From Dipteris shenzhenensis (Eukaryota > Polypodiophyta > Polypodiopsida > Gleicheniales), in the NCBI GenBank assembly GCA_047967505.1, contig CM106539.1: a DNA stretch of 64,000 nt; one strand, written 5' to 3'. This document shows positions 44,341 to 57,666 of this stretch, piece after piece. How positions within the stretch are numbered: the stretch's first letter is position 1; every line of letters starts with the position of its first letter. The translations under genes and the position numbers were made by a program. The notes under the pieces are model-generated. The model saw only the letters and a list, made by a program, of their open reading frames with translations. It was not told the origin of the DNA and made no database searches.

Positions 44341-46920
44341 GTCATAAGAAAATAGAACCTTTGAATCCAACTAAATGCAACATTTTCAAATTATAAGGTC
44401 CAGCTGAGTAAAGCAATCGTATCCAAGGACGGATAAATGGCGAATTATTGCTTTAAAACTGAAGTTATATAGAAAAGCCAAATGTATAGTCAACCCCCAA
44501 AGTTATATACCCAAGTAGTATACAACCAAGTTTTACTCTTCTACATTTTGAAAAGTTTCAATGGCAATCAATGAAAGACAACAATGCCAAACCAAAGCAG
44601 AGAAAGCCTAGCTAGTGAGGCAAGCAAAGAATAAAAGACAACTTACCTGAAAGAAGACAATGGCAAACCAAAGTCTGTGCAAGGTCACGTCAAGGTGCGT
44701 GTGGGTTGCAAAGCATTTGTAAGGTGGGGGTAGGTTGCAAGTACTTAATCTTCCAAGACTTGATGGGCGAGAGGTGTGAAAATTCAAAATTTACGGGAGT
44801 AGCAAAATTTCAACTGTCGATTTTCCCCCGTCCGATGATACACGTCAGCAGAATCGGATATCCCAAACAAGTGTAATGCGGCCTAAAATGCTTGAAAACA
44901 CAAATAGGCCAAAGGGCATGCTATTGGGTTTGGTGTTGTGTATTATTAAATGCAATGAACTTTGGCATGCTTATGAGCCATATAGAAAGCAAGTGCATGG
45001 AAAAAGAAATAATTCAAAATTGTAAATAGGGTTGGATTTGTTAAAATATATTTTCACATGCACAAATTGCACTTTTCCAACTCCTTCCATATGAGGGTGA
45101 ATCTAGATACCAATACCAGCAACTATCAATGTTTTAAGTCCACCATGCACTAGTCCCAATAGTTTGGATTTCAAAATTTCAATCCGTTTTGGTTTTCAAC
45201 AAATAAAAAAAAAGTTATGGAGCGTGCCCTCAAATGGGTATGCATCACTTTAGCACAACATTGGAGGCCCATTAACCCATGCATAATGATTTCATTTAGG
45301 TGTGTCCTTGGGTTTAGAAGAAGCTCTTATAGGTACTTTAGAATGATTACTTGGTTGCATGTATATATAGAACAAAATTTTGATGTTTTTGAATAAATTG
45401 CCATATCCTATAGTCTTCAGGATGCATGCTTCACATGCAACATAGCACTTGTAATGCTTTAACGGTCTCATTCCATATCCTTATTCCATAATTTTTTGCT
45501 CTCATGTTCAAGTTGGAATGTGTACTACAACATGAAGACAAAGTTTACCAAATTTCATTGAGCAATGCATAAGTTGTGGGTCATGCAAGATACCCATATA
45601 GAGAAAAGTCCCTGAACCTCACCAAAAATGGCTACACCCAAGCAAACAATGACCCAATGAGACAATACATAAAATAGTTTTGCCAATATGTAAGAAATTG
45701 TAATGATACAATGATGGGCTATGGTTCTCGATCTCATCTCGATCTCATCCTCAATGAGATCAACCCTTGCCAAACTATCTACTTCAATATCCAAACCAAT
45801 GTGGAGATCTACAAATACATTCATCCCACTACCACTTGCGCTACTGTGCTCATAGAAATCAACATCACCATTGGTTGATAGACAACCTATTCAAACATGT
45901 TAATTTCCTTGCATTGAAGGTATCAATTATATAGAGAAAATAGAGGCTCCATAAGGTTTTGAGCTACACTAAGCAAAGAGAAAGATCTAAGCTTATGGCC
46001 TCTTTTGAAGCTACCTTTTCCTATTTTAACTATATGTTGGAAATTATGCCAAAGACTACACCAAGACCTATTACTAGCCTTAGTAATTACACTCATTTCA
46101 ATCACACATAAATTGAACTCCTTAGTAGCATTGTAAACCATCCTCATAGACTTTAAGCATACATAGCCACATCTTGTACACCGTCATTGTCACATAAGGT
46201 AGGCTAGCATCCATGGATATGATTCGCAAAGGATGTACCATTGACATGCTTAAACAAGAATATTGTTTCATCTTCTAGTTGAGGGAGGGTGTTATAAAAA
46301 AGGCATCATATTCACACGTTTTATGGCATGCATGGAAGAGATCTAAGTGTGCATGGTTTGATCCAAGGTCTCGTATTCCAACACTTAAATTGTCATCATA
46401 CATCTGAGCCTCATGATTTTTTTATATCTTCTAGTTTAGTGAGGCTATTTTAGAAAAAACAATGAGATTTACACCTTCTTTGGCATGTGAAAGAGATCCA
46501 ATTGTTCAAGGTTATCAAGCCATTCTCCAAGTTCATTTAGTTGGACTAAATCTAGCTAATTGGCACCCTTGCACCATGATCAAAATTTTTGCAATGTGAT
46601 CAAGGATAATCTTTCCATATAGGCTAAGAACGTCCATGTTGAAAAGTTCTACATCTTACAATATAGTCAATGTATGCAAGGTAAGATGGTACACTGTTTC
46701 CACTTTCAGTGGTCTAGTTTCTAGTGCCAAAAAAGCACGTAGGTGAAAGCAATTTTGGAGATCCAAGCTTTGCATGTTCGAGGATCTTCAAAATGGATGT
46801 TTCCTTAATAATTTGCAATAGGATCGCCGTGAATCCCACTAATCATGCAAAGTTGTATTTCATCCACACATTTCAAATTCACTTCATCCCCCCATTTCCA
46901 TCTTTGTTGAGCTTGATGTT
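44341..46920. other. Mostly noncoding; one unidentified minus-strand relic
   Basis: 44816-44892 ends in CCCAAACAAGTGTAATGCGGCC, which looks like the end of a small DNA element, but no partner end was found. On the minus strand 46147-45555 is partly open across two frames with hydrophobic segments (for example ISYILAKLFYVLSHWVIVCLGVAIF) and could be a dead membrane-protein gene. I do not recognise it. Confidence 0.3.
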
Positions 46921-46934
46921 GAGCTAAAGGTGCG

Positions 46935-47019
<85 letters not shown>

Positions 47020-47355
47020 TCCCTCCCTCCCTCCCTCCCTCCCTCATGCTCCCTCTCTCCCTCCCTCTCTCCCTCCCTCCCTCCCTCTCTCTCTCCCTCT
47101 CCCTCCCTCCCTCCCTCCCTCCCTCCCTCCCTCCCTTCCTCTCTCCTTCTCCCTGTCCCTGTCCCTCTCTCCCTCCCTCCCTCCCTCTACTTCTCTCCCT
47201 CCCTCTCTCCATCCCTCTATCTCCCCCTCCCTCCCTCCCTCTCCATCTCTGTCTCTGTCCCAATCTGTCCCTCCCTCCCTCTCTCTCTCCCTCCCTCCAT
47301 CTTGCCCCCCTCTCTCTCTCTCTCCCCCTTGCCCCCCCCCCTCTCTCTCTCTCCA
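46935..47355 (+). repeat. Polypyrimidine tract, (CT)n then (CCCT)n
   Basis: About 40 CT dinucleotides followed by roughly 300 bp of CCCT/CTCT-type repeats with very few purines on the plus strand. Ser/Leu/Pro and Arg/Glu/Gly open frames on both strands are repeat artefacts. Confidence 0.95.
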
Positions 47356-47399
47356 CGTCATTGCTACAAAACTTCGGCTGCCTTTTAGCGACAAAATGC

Positions 47400-48640
47400 A
47401 AAACTTCTTATGTGTGTTTGACTCATTGAGTTTATCAATAGATTGCATTTCAAGCACATCTCGTTGGCACACACAAAATGCACAATTCCCTCAATAGAGA
47501 TGCATTTGTATCAATCCAAAAGAGGCATTCAATAATATTGTGGGCTTAGTTTGGTCAAGCGAAACCCATGCCATTTGTCCAACAAAGATGAGGAAAATAT
47601 GTTCTTGACATGGTGTTGCTATCTGTGTTCATTGAAGCCAATACTAAATAAGGCAGGGTTTACTTAAAGACTCAAAAAGAGATTTGTATAAAGAGCACAC
47701 ATTGCTAGACCACAAGGTGTATTTGAGCATGGTTTTTTGAACATTAAAGTCTCTATTGCTTTTGTACGATGAGGGTTCACTATGTTCGAGAGCATAATTG
47801 AGAGCCCTTTGGTTTTTGGTTTCATTGACTTACCTTGTTAGGAGAAATCTCTTGTCAGTTGGCTGCTTCTTTGAAACTAAGATCATCACCTAGAGTCCTT
47901 CCATGCAATGAAGTTAGCTCCAATGAAAACCACAAGTTTTTTTAGTTGAACTTGGTCTCCATGCCTTCGAGCTCTACTCTATGATACCAATTATAACATT
48001 TAAATCATGCACTACATACAATCAACTATCTAGAAGCATATATTGGTCACAAACTCATAAACTTATTATAACGAATGAAAGGAAACAACTAGAGCTTTTA
48101 CTAAAGACACAAAGCTTATTATTCCATGTAGTAAATTAGAAAGACAAGCATGAAGGATCCTGTGCATCCCCAGATGTTGTGTAGGAGGATCTGAGCTACA
48201 TAAGATGAGATATCATGAGTGAGATACTGCCTATAGACTCCACACCTACTTGGCAACAAGACATGGTATCATTCAAAGAGAATGAAGCAATAGCTAGTTA
48301 TCATGCACCATCAATCCTAGTGAGATCATAGGTAACTAAACTTAGGCATAGCGAAAGGAAATCATCCACAAATAATGCAAAATAAGGACTCCTCTCTTTT
48401 CTTCGATGCTCTATGCATGCACTCCATGAATATAGCCACGTGTTTGGGCCTTATGCCTCTTTATCAGCCTAGCCCATTAATATTTTTCCCATCCAACATC
48501 TCTCTCTCCCCCTCCAATTGCACACTATGTACAACTGATAGGTCGTACACATCATTAATAAGATAGTAATAGACACAACCACTGAGGTGGATAAAACTAG
48601 CTTAGTGGTGGTTATTTCAATCACCATGCTGGCTTCAACA
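47400..48640. other. Unassigned sequence
   Basis: No open frame over 65 codons and no recognised repeat. Confidence 0.45.
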
Positions 48641-48784
48641 ATTATGCAATGGCACAATGGATTTTCAAAACATGGGAGAATCCACATGCAAGGAAACTCA
48701 AGGATCTCGACTTGATTGATTATGTGATCACAAGCTCACTTGCAAAGTACATCATTGAATATATCAAGATTCAGGAGGAATCTC

Positions 48785-48852
48785 TTAAGTCAGTCCATGG
48801 GTCAATGCCTATAGGCATAATTGTTAAAAACGTGGTGTGTGTGTGTGTGTTT
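48785..48852. repeat. Second copy of the 60-bp block plus GT run
   Basis: TCAATGCCTATAGGCATAATTGTTAnAAACnTGG followed by (GT)n, matching 31810-31870. Sequences upstream of the block differ between the two loci apart from TCAGnCCATnG. Confidence 0.7.
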
Positions 48853-48894
48853 AGATTAATAATCCCATCAATAAATGAATCGTACAATTAATTC

Positions 48895-50310
48895 AATCAT
48901 TTGGATAATTATAAAAAGCAATGGATTGAAATTTTTTATAAGAAAACTAAATTGAGGAGAAATTGAGACAATATTGCAATGCAAAATTTTTATAATGAAA
49001 GTACGAGTATCGACAATATAATTTTTCTTTATATTGATTTTGCAAACTTTAAGCAAAGAATTAGTACAAAAGTGTCGAATTCGTCAGGTAGTCCAAGCTC
49101 CAAGGTCAGGGTCCACTTACCTGCCACCATCCAAACCAAACAATTGTTAGAACAATGAAGTTGAATCTAGGTAGACAGGTAATTCTTGTATCCCCTGGCT
49201 TGTTATCGCTTTACCAAAGAACAAGAACACACCTTTCAAAATTCTAAGAAAGAAAGGAGCTTTGTAAGAAAATGGCAGGGCTTTACATTCTAAAGAAAAA
49301 TGAGAGAGTAAAAAAATCCTAAGGGAAGTAATTTTTGACCTTGAGTGGTAATTAAGGGCCAAATATTAAAAAGGTTTAAAGTTTACCAAGGTGAAAACAT
49401 TAGTGAAAAAATTGTCTTATAGCTGACCACACTCGTTAATGAAAACCAAAATCACTTATTAGAGCATACCAAGAGAATCTAGTTCATTATGTGAAACAAT
49501 TTGAAGGGGGGTAGTCCTCACACTTGTGGGAAAGAAAACTAGCCATTAACAAGGTTGAATGTGGGTAGAAATAGGTTAGTAAAATGTACATCATTTGCTT
49601 GAATGGGAATTTTGAATTAAGAGAAAGAATCTAAGGGGGGTAGTCCGCACCCTTAAGAAAGGCAAAAATTTAAACAAAGACAATTAATGGGGGCATTCCA
49701 CACTCTTAGACACCTATATTATCAAAATGAAAATAAGTAAAAGTGATGAATTGCATGAATAAATGTTAATAACAATAAGCAAATGAATTAATTCCTTTTA
49801 AAATAAATGAATACACCTCTACAAAAATTTAAAAGAATGAATGGAGACAAATATAAATTTAATCAAATGCAAGTATGTCTATATTAATCTAAAGCAAATT
49901 AATATACACTCTATTAAATCATCTAAATGAGTCATTAAGTACGTTTGAAAGAAAAGCAAAAAATTAGCCTACCTTTAAAGTGGATGCAAGCAAAAATATC
50001 TTATTGACAATAATTACTAGGAAAGGCATAAGCCACAAAAAAAGAATTGAAATTTTTACAATCAATAAAGTAATTGAAAAACTACATAGAAACAAAGTGT
50101 TATGAAAATAAATTAATAAGGTAAAAAATTCTCGAATTTTGAACAACAGGAAAGTAAGTTGGTTTCCACCTTGTGTTCCTCCTAAATCTATTCTATTTAC
50201 ATTTGCATAATACATTTACATATTGCAAAAAATTTATTTTTACAGATACTGCAAAGGAGTGAAAGCAAAATTTAGTGCAAGGACATTGTAAATAGAACAA
50301 TTCAAATAAT
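48895..50310. other. A/T-rich noncoding region with a short repeated motif
   Basis: AAGGGGGGTAGTCCnCAC is repeated at about 49503 and 49634, with a weaker echo at 49690 (GGGGGCATTCCACAC). No gene is supported. Confidence 0.45.
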
Positions 50311-50316
50311 ATAAAG

Positions 50317-51253
50317 CTATTGACTACAGGTATTATTTGCAATCCAAATAATAATAATTGACATTTGATGTATTAATACAAAATGATTACAAGTATCATG
50401 TGTTTTTCTATTGTTGCTCAGAATCTTTATCTTGACTTTTTTGCAGTGGAGACTCCTTCTGAGAAGAGTTGTCTTTAGCTTCTTCCACATGTTGCTCAGG
50501 TTGCTACTACTGTACATCCTCTGTGGGCTTGAGATCTCGGCCTGTTGCAATGGTACTGCCTCCTTGTGCATTGACTCCTTGTGCTCCTTGGGTGTCCCTG
50601 CCTCCTCGTGCATGGGCTCGGGCTCATGCTTCTTGGATGTCCTTGCCTCCTCATGCATAGGCTTAGGCTTTTGTGGTAGCTCTACCTAGAAAGGATCAAC
50701 TTCAGCTTCTCCTTCCACATCCTTCGATAATTGTTTGAGTAGCTCATCAACACCAACACCTTCTAGAATATCTTCTAGATTGCTAGTGATAGGGACATTG
50801 CCTCTTGTTCAACCTAGAGATCTTCAAGGCCTTTTCAACCCTCTCTTGAATGGAATGTTTGGTGTGGTGCTAGACAACGGGAATAGACCTCTAATAGCTT
50901 CAAAATTGTCTTTTCTTGGAAGCTATTTACAGATTCAGAGCCAAAACTATCCTCTTTCATTTGAACAAAGAATGTTTTCAATCTTTTTTATACCAATGCA
51001 TTGAAGTGCAGTCCTTTGCACTCAAGATCAGTCCTTTGAGAGTCATTGCAATGACCTTATGGCACACTCTCAAAGGACTGATCTCCATCAAGACAGATCT
51101 ATTTTGGCACACTCTCTTCTTCATGTTCCTTACTAGCATGTGCATAGGCTTCTCCTTCTTTGAGAATTTTGATCTTGATGGAGCTGTGGTGGTAGCCCCT
51201 GCAATGTTAGGTCCCTTGCCTTTCTTTCTAGCTGTTGCTTTGGTTCTTGCCAT
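50317..51253 (-). pseudogene. Unidentified relic: basic N terminus and 11-14-residue repeats
   Basis: On the minus strand 51253-50978 opens with ATG and a very basic start (MARTKATARKKGKGPN). After several stops and frame changes, 50658-50317 encodes imperfect repeats of the type EPMHEEAGTPKEHK (three copies) and then SNLSNMWKKLKT. The first residues recall histone H3, but nothing beyond about residue 11 does. Repetitive acidic/basic peptides are common in accessory ORFs of plant retroelements. Function unknown. Confidence 0.3.
51026..51083. repeat. Perfect 18-bp inverted repeat (hairpin)
   Basis: GATCAGTCCTTTGAGAGT at 51026-51043 and its exact reverse complement at 51066-51083, with a 22-base loop. 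A third partial copy of CAGTCCTTTG lies at 51009. It falls within the minus-strand relic. Confidence 0.85.
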
Positions 51254-51282
51254 AGTCTATTGTTGTCTTCTCCTAAACAGAA

Positions 51283-51665
51283 ACCCAAACATAACAAAGA
51301 AATAAGCCACCCAAAAGTTTGCTTGAAAATGTGATTTGGAGCAAAGATTTAGGCAAACTGTTGAAATTGCATTTTTGGGCAAATAATCTTTTGCATACTT
51401 TAGCAAAACACTCTAGCAGTATACTCCTCATTTTGATGCATCAAACTCTAGAATGAAGATGTTTCCTACTGCTAAGATGAATCCAAACATAACAAAAAAT
51501 ACTCCATGCAAACATTTGCTAGAAAACACAATTTAGAGGAAATATATAAAGAAAGTGCTGAAATCGTGTTTTTGAGCAAATTCCTTTGCAGCATAATCTA
51601 ATCAATCAGTTTGATGTATCATCCTCCTAAATTTGATATAGCAAACTCTAGAATGCAGATGAGAT
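51283..51665 (+). repeat. Tandem duplication, unit about 195 bp
   Basis: Both units start at CCAAACATAACAAA and contain TTTTTGnGCAAAT and GATnnAnCAAACTCTAGAATG. About 75-80% alike by eye. Noncoding. Confidence 0.7.
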
Positions 51666-51669
51666 GTGC

Positions 51670-52626
51670 TTAACAGAAACAACTCATAAAGTGTCTTTGA
51701 GAGAAAGCTGGAGAATGGCCATTTCACCTTAACAACAAGAAAAAGACAATGATGGGTGATAGATTTCTTACTGGGTCTTGTGTCTCCTAATGACAGATAG
51801 GTCTAGGTGATGGTTCATGATAGAGTTGGAGTTGGTGAGGTTGGAGCTAGAGCTAGTGAGGTTGGGGCTGGAGCTACGGTGGGTCTCTGTGGTGAGGTTG
51901 GAGGCAACTGAAACTAGAGATAGAGATGAAAAGAGAAGGGTAACTCTACTTAGTGACAATTTGGTCTCAAAATCTGTGCAAGCAATGATTAGCAAATAAA
52001 TGCACGCATACCTAGAAGACCAGTTTCCTCATGTGTGGTTGACAAGATAGATATGACATGCATTGATAACTGTGCCATCTCCTCTTATCTACACTTTTCT
52101 CCATCCTCCAACAATTTTGATCTTCTTTTCTTTTCTCTAACACCACATCCTTATCTGCATCTGGACAACATCATCACTGCCATCATCCCCCCCCCTTACT
52201 GCACCTATGCAAGAGCCATAGACAAGTCACCAGGGCTAGCCATGGAAAGAAAAAATCAAAGTATTCATATATCCCACTTTGGAATTCTCTATATTTGTGG
52301 GCAGTAGTGTTTTCTTGATCTGTGATTGTCTAGACCTCACTTTTCCTTAGATCCTGGTGTTAGCTCCATAGAGGACAAGAGCCTTTCCCAAAAAATGTGA
52401 TTTGAGGCCCTGTTTGCATAAAAACACCCCATATCGCGTTTATGGACAAAACATGCTATGTGTGCTCTAATTTGGTAAAAACCACGATTTGGAGCAATTT
52501 TCTTTAAGAAACTGGAAAATCGTGTTTTTGACCAAAGGGGTGTGCAAGAGTCTATAGAATGCATAGAGAAAGACTAGTTTACAAAAAGTACTAACCTTAT
52601 TAGTATGTACTATTACATGATCTTGA
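51670..52626. other. Unassigned sequence
   Basis: GAGGTTGGAGCTAGAGCTAG-type short repeats lie at 51826-51905. 52380-52530 echoes the 51283-51665 unit (GATTTGGAGCAA, ATCGTGTTTTTGA). No gene is supported. Confidence 0.4.
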
Positions 52627-52916
52627 TGGATGCCCCTTTGCACATTTAAGGCTGCATCCTTCTTATTGCCATCCATAGACTTTCATCTATCCTCCTCCAC
52701 CAACAAGCTACCCACAACATCATCAAACTTTAGTACTCCACCAGGTGCAAAGTTAATGACAGCTATGCGGAAGGCAATGAACATAAGAGGAATATTGCCT
52801 TAGTGTTTGCATCAAAATTCATTTTTTGAGCCTAACTGGCTGAAAATAATGTTGAATTCATTCAAGTGAGAAGCAATGGAGACCCCTTCCTTCATCTGCA
52901 GCTCAAACAACCTCTT

Positions 52917-53600
52917 TGTTAGATATCAATGCTCCACTCTCGTGTAACTACGCGGGAACCAGCTAACTCTACTTGTAAGCCCCCCATATGAGGAGAAGGC
53001 ATTTGAGTAGCTCGGTTATCCGGTAGGTCCTAGTTTGGACACCAGATGGGGGCCATGTGTGGCCTGATGGCTGGAAGGCTTCAGATAGAGTTGGCACATT
53101 GCCAACTAAGCTACATGCAAGTGCAGGAAGGCATCCCATGACTGACTGCACTGAGGGTAGATGGAGCATTTCCCGAGACAGCCCACTCTCAGGTTGCGAG
53201 GCCCATTTGGATGGATCTATTTTTCTCTATTTTTGTGCCATGGTTCTATTGTGTGGTCAGTGGCCTATTTCGGGACCGACTTTTAGTCGATCATTTTGGG
53301 CGGACTGGGACGGGGGTCTAATCGACTACGACTAGTGGCTATATAAGAGCAAGCCCGTGAAGCCCATCATCATCACTGGCCACAGCAACCCTGATTCCTT
53401 AGCATCCAGCCTCCGTCCTCTATTGTTTCCAGCACACCATCGAAGCTTCTCACATAGGAGCACATGGCTGGGAGGCAACGCCATCTATTGTATCAGTTTT
53501 ACAGTAATCAAAATTTTGATTCACAATACTATTTGCTTTTCTCTCTTGCATACGAGATCTTGTTATCTGTTAAGCACAGACATTGTATTGTTTTCTTACA
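52917..53600 (+). repeat. Element D 5' LTR
   Basis: TGTTAGATATCAATG…TTTTCTTACA, 684 bp, with TATATAAGAG near 53340 as a probable core promoter. It contains about 290 bp (about 52937-53245) that the 3' LTR lacks. Confidence 0.9.
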
Positions 53601-53613
53601 TGGTATCAAAGCT
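53601..53613 (+). other. Element D primer-binding site
   Basis: TGGTATCAAAGCT abuts the LTR; initiator tRNA-Met type with small departures from consensus. Confidence 0.8.
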
Positions 53614-53670
53614 TGGGCTCTAGCAAGAAGATTTGGTAGTGTGTTTCTGTTTGCGAGCAGATTGTGAGAG

Positions 53671-56600
53671 ATGGCCCAGCCTGCAAGACTGTGAATCCCA
53701 CCGTTTGACGAAATCGGAAAGTTGGACGGCTCTAACTATCCACTCTAGAAGTTCAAGATGAAGACCATCCTAAGCACATATGAGCTTTGGGATACTGCTA
53801 TTGGGGTGGACGTGAAGCTGGCTGAATCGAACGAATGCAAGACAACAGATAGTACCAACTGTGGATGAGATTCTCGCATGGACAAGAAGAAATGCAGATG
53901 CATTGTGTTCTATTGTCTGTAGTGTAAGTGATTCTATCATGGCATTAATTCAGCATGTCACCACAGTGGAGGAGGCATGGACGGTCTTGAAAAATCAGTA
54001 CGAGACCACAAATCAGACGCGGATTCAAAATTTGGAGACTCAACTCGCGAACGAGAAACTGTCTGAGTCTGAAACGACAAAGAAGTTCATCATGCGGGTG
54101 AAGAATCTATGTGATTAGATGACTGCGATTGGAATCACCATCACCAGTGAGAATCTAGCACGAAGGTGCATATGGATTCTCCCACCAAAGTATGACAATC
54201 TTGTTACGGCGCTGAATACGCAGAACAAAAATCTGCCCCTCAACTTTGAGGATTTCAGCATAATGCTTCTGGAGGAGGAGATGCATCAAAAGACGAGGAC
54301 TAGAGAAGATTCGACTTTCTCGGCTGGATCAAAGAAAGGTAAGGGTAAGGACTCTGGTAACCCATCTTCTTATGATGATAAAAAGAGAAAGAAGAAGATC
54401 AAGTGCTTCTATTGCAATAAGGCAGGGCACAAGCAGAATGAGTGCCAGAAGAAGATTGCAGATGAGAAGAACGGAGTAAAGAAAAAGTCCAGCAACAGCG
54501 TGCAGGTAGTACCAGTAGAGCTGTTCGTAGCAATTGAGAGATTTGCAGCTCATGTACCTGTGGATGAACCTTGGATTATTGATAGTGGTGCATCACGCCA
54601 CATGACCAATCGGAAGGATTGGTATACCTCTCTACATCCAGTAGGGAATGACATCCTGGTAGTAGTCAACAATGATGCAAAATGTTCAGCAAAAGGAAAA
54701 GGTACGATTGCTCTCAAGTCAGATGGAGTTGTAAAACAGTTGTCCGCCGATGTTCTTTATGTGCCAGATATCAAGAGGAACTTGTTGTTCATTTCTGCGA
54801 TCACGGATCGGGACCTCAAAGTTCACTTCGATAAGAATGGTGCACAGATTTTGGATCTTCAAGGGAAGGTCATTGGTAAAGATACATGGTGCAACAATAT
54901 CTACGAACTCTCAGCTTTCAGTGCTCAAGCCGATGTGAGCAACACTAAGCTGTGGCATGAGAGGTTTGGTCATCTAAACCTTAGTTCTTTAAAGGAGATT
55001 CATAAAAGTGGAATGATTGCAGACCTACCAGAAATTATAGATCTGCCCGATGTATGTGAAGCTTGCATGATGGGCAAGCAGCATCGGCAGCCCTTTCCTA
55101 AAGAGGCCAGTAGGGCAAAGGCTCCTCTAGAGCTCGTTCACATGGACCTCTACAGAAAGATGGAGATGGAAGCTTTGGGTGGTTTCTACTAATTCGTGAC
55201 GCTGATCGACAACTACAGTAGAAGGATATGGATATAATTCCTAAAGACTAAAGATGAGGCTTTTAGTAAGTTCAAAGAATGGTATGTAATGGTCGAGAAT
55301 GAAACGGGGAGGAAGGTGAAGAAGTTGAGATTAGACAGAGGTGGTGAGTTCACATCAAGTGAATTCAAAAGTTACTGCAAAAGTCACGGGATCAAGAGGC
55401 AGAAACCCCCGCCACATACATCACTCATACATCACAGCAAAATGGAGTAGCAGAGCACAAGATGCGCATCATCTGTGCAATGGGCAGGAGTATGATGAAA
55501 GGAAAATATTTGCCAAAGACTTTCTGGGCTGAAGCATGTAACACGACAGTTTACATTCTGAATCGTAGCTACACGAAGGCTGTGAATGGGATGAATCCAC
55601 TGCAGGCCTTTTCTAGTAAGAAATCTTCAGCTGCATATTTCAAAGTTTTTGGAGGTGACTGTTTTGTGCATGTCCCTGATGCTAACAGGACCAAATGGGA
55701 ACCAAAGAGCCAGAAATGTATTTTATTGGGCTACAGTGAAGAGGCAAAGGGTTACTGTCTCTATACTCATGTTACCAAGAAGGTAATAGCAAGTCGCGAT
55801 GTGGTCTTCTCAGAATAGCCGCATCAATTGGAGGAGGATGCTTCCTTCCCAGACAACCAAGACTAGGATATCCATCTAGTACAACCACCAATAGTAGACC
55901 GAACTCCCCCAATGGTGCTTGGGAGGATTCAAGATAAAGAGGAGGAAGAAGAGCCTACAAAACCACAATGGCAACGGCCATTCCCAAAGTGGGTAAAGCA
56001 GCTTTTGGATGGCAAAGAACGTCCAGCCATTGAGGAGGAACCATCCAAACACCATTGGTCCAAGAGATTAGAGGAGCAAAGAAGGGCGCATGAATACTTG
56101 GTCAACTACGATTTGATGACAGAGGTGATCCGTGCTGAAGAACCTAAGTGTCTTGAAGAGGCACATGGTGATGATAAGTGGATGGAGGCTATGCAGTCAG
56201 AGTATGGCTCCATAATGAACAACAACACTTGGGACCTTGTGGATCGACCACCAAAATGCAGGTAATCGGCACAAAGTGGGTGTACAAGACCAAGTACAAG
56301 TCCGAGAGCACGTTGGATAAGTACAAGGCTCGGCTCATGGCAAAAGGATTCGCACAAGTACATGGTTTTGATTATCAGGATACTTTTGCTCCGACAGGTC
56401 GACTAACCACAATTCGCAATGTTTTGGCTTTACCAGCACATGAAAGTTGGCCCGTGTTTCAGATGGATGTAAAATCTGCCTTTTTGAATGGAGATCTCAA
56501 GGAGAAGGTATACGTGGAACAACCACCATGTTTTGTGATTCCCAGTTCAGAAGGTAAAGTCTGTAAACTGAAGAAGGCACTTTACGGGCTGAAACAGGCC

Positions 56601-57636
56601 CCACGAGCGTGGTACCAGTGGATTGATGCCTACTTTCTACAAAACGTGTTCAGGAGGAGCCCATCTGATGCAAATTTGTATATCCACAGAGAAGGAGGTA
56701 GGTGTATGCTCGTGATCCTTTATGTGGATGACCTTGTCATAACAGGGAACCATGAAGAGAAAATCTCGCAGACAAAGAATTTGCTAGGAAGAGAGTTTGA
56801 AATGACAGACCTCGGACTGATGCATTTCTGTTTGGGGATTGAAGTTTGGCAAGCCAAAACAAATCTTGATCTCACGGAAGGCATTTGGCATGGCTGAGTG
56901 CAAGACAGTTGGCACCCTTATGGAGGTTGACGTGAAGCTCTCAAATGAGGATTCATCACCACAGGTGGACGAAGTGAAGTACAGAAGGCTTGTGGGTAGT
57001 TTGATTTACTTGTGCAACACACAGCCATACATCAATTTTGCGACTGGTGTACTAAGCAGGTTTTCCAATAAGCCCCGGGAGAACCATTGGAGGGCAGGGA
57101 TGCACGTGCTGAAATACATCAAATGCACACTTGATTATGGCATCACCTATACCAAGGGCAACATCTTGACCGGATTCTGTGACTCCGATTGGGCACGAGA
57201 CGTGGACAGTAGGAGATCAGTGACAGGTTACTGTTTCTCACTTGGATCTAGAGCTGTGTCATGGGTCAGCAAGAAGCAACCCACAGTTGCTCTTTCTTCT
57301 ACCGAGGCTAAGTACAAATCAGCATGTTTTGCTTCTTGTGAGGCAGTGTGGTTGAGGGAGATTTTAGGGGACATGGGTGCAGTGCAGAACAAGCCTACAC
57401 AGTTGTCATGTGACAATCAGAGTTGCATGGCAATTGCAAAGAACCCTGTGTTCCACGCTCACACAAAACACATTGAGATTCAATATCACTTTGTACGTGA
57501 GCTCATCATGGATGGAGAGGCCGACTTGGTGTATTGTCCAACTACAGAGAATGCTGCGGACATCTTCACAAAGGCTCTTAGAAGAGACTTGTTGGAGAGG
57601 CATCTTCATCGACTTGGTATTGGACCAAAAAAGTAA
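53671..57636 (+). pseudogene. Element D gag-pol polyprotein, degraded
   Basis: From ATG 53671 (MAQPARL, stop at codon 8) a UBN2 gag continues after a frameshift near 53855. The frame then holds the CCHC knuckle at 54404-54445 (CFYCNKAGHKQNEC), protease IDSGASRHM at about 54578, the GAG-pre-integrase LWHERFGHLN and integrase (LIDNYSRR, RGGEF and QQNGVAEHK across a frameshift near 55400). RT starts near 56150 with a shift at 56262 and has YVDD at 56721-56732. A gap near 56850 precedes RNase H (CDSDWARDVDSRRSVTGY), and the end at 57634 is intact. Stops at 54116, 55190 and 55816 add to the damage. Confidence 0.92.
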
Positions 57637-57657
57637 GTTCACTCGCGGGTGGACATT

Positions 57658-57666
57658 GAGGGGGGG
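57658..57666 (+). other. Element D polypurine tract
   Basis: GAGGGGGGG directly before the 3' LTR. Confidence 0.8.

Noticed and set aside
46805-47472. Long Arg/Glu/Gly-rich and Ser/Leu/Pro-rich ORFs
   Set aside because: They arise from the polypyrimidine tract; all frames are open simultaneously.
50978-51253. Histone H3 gene (MARTK start)
   Set aside because: Similarity ends after about 11 residues; no histone-fold sequence follows and the frame soon hits stops.
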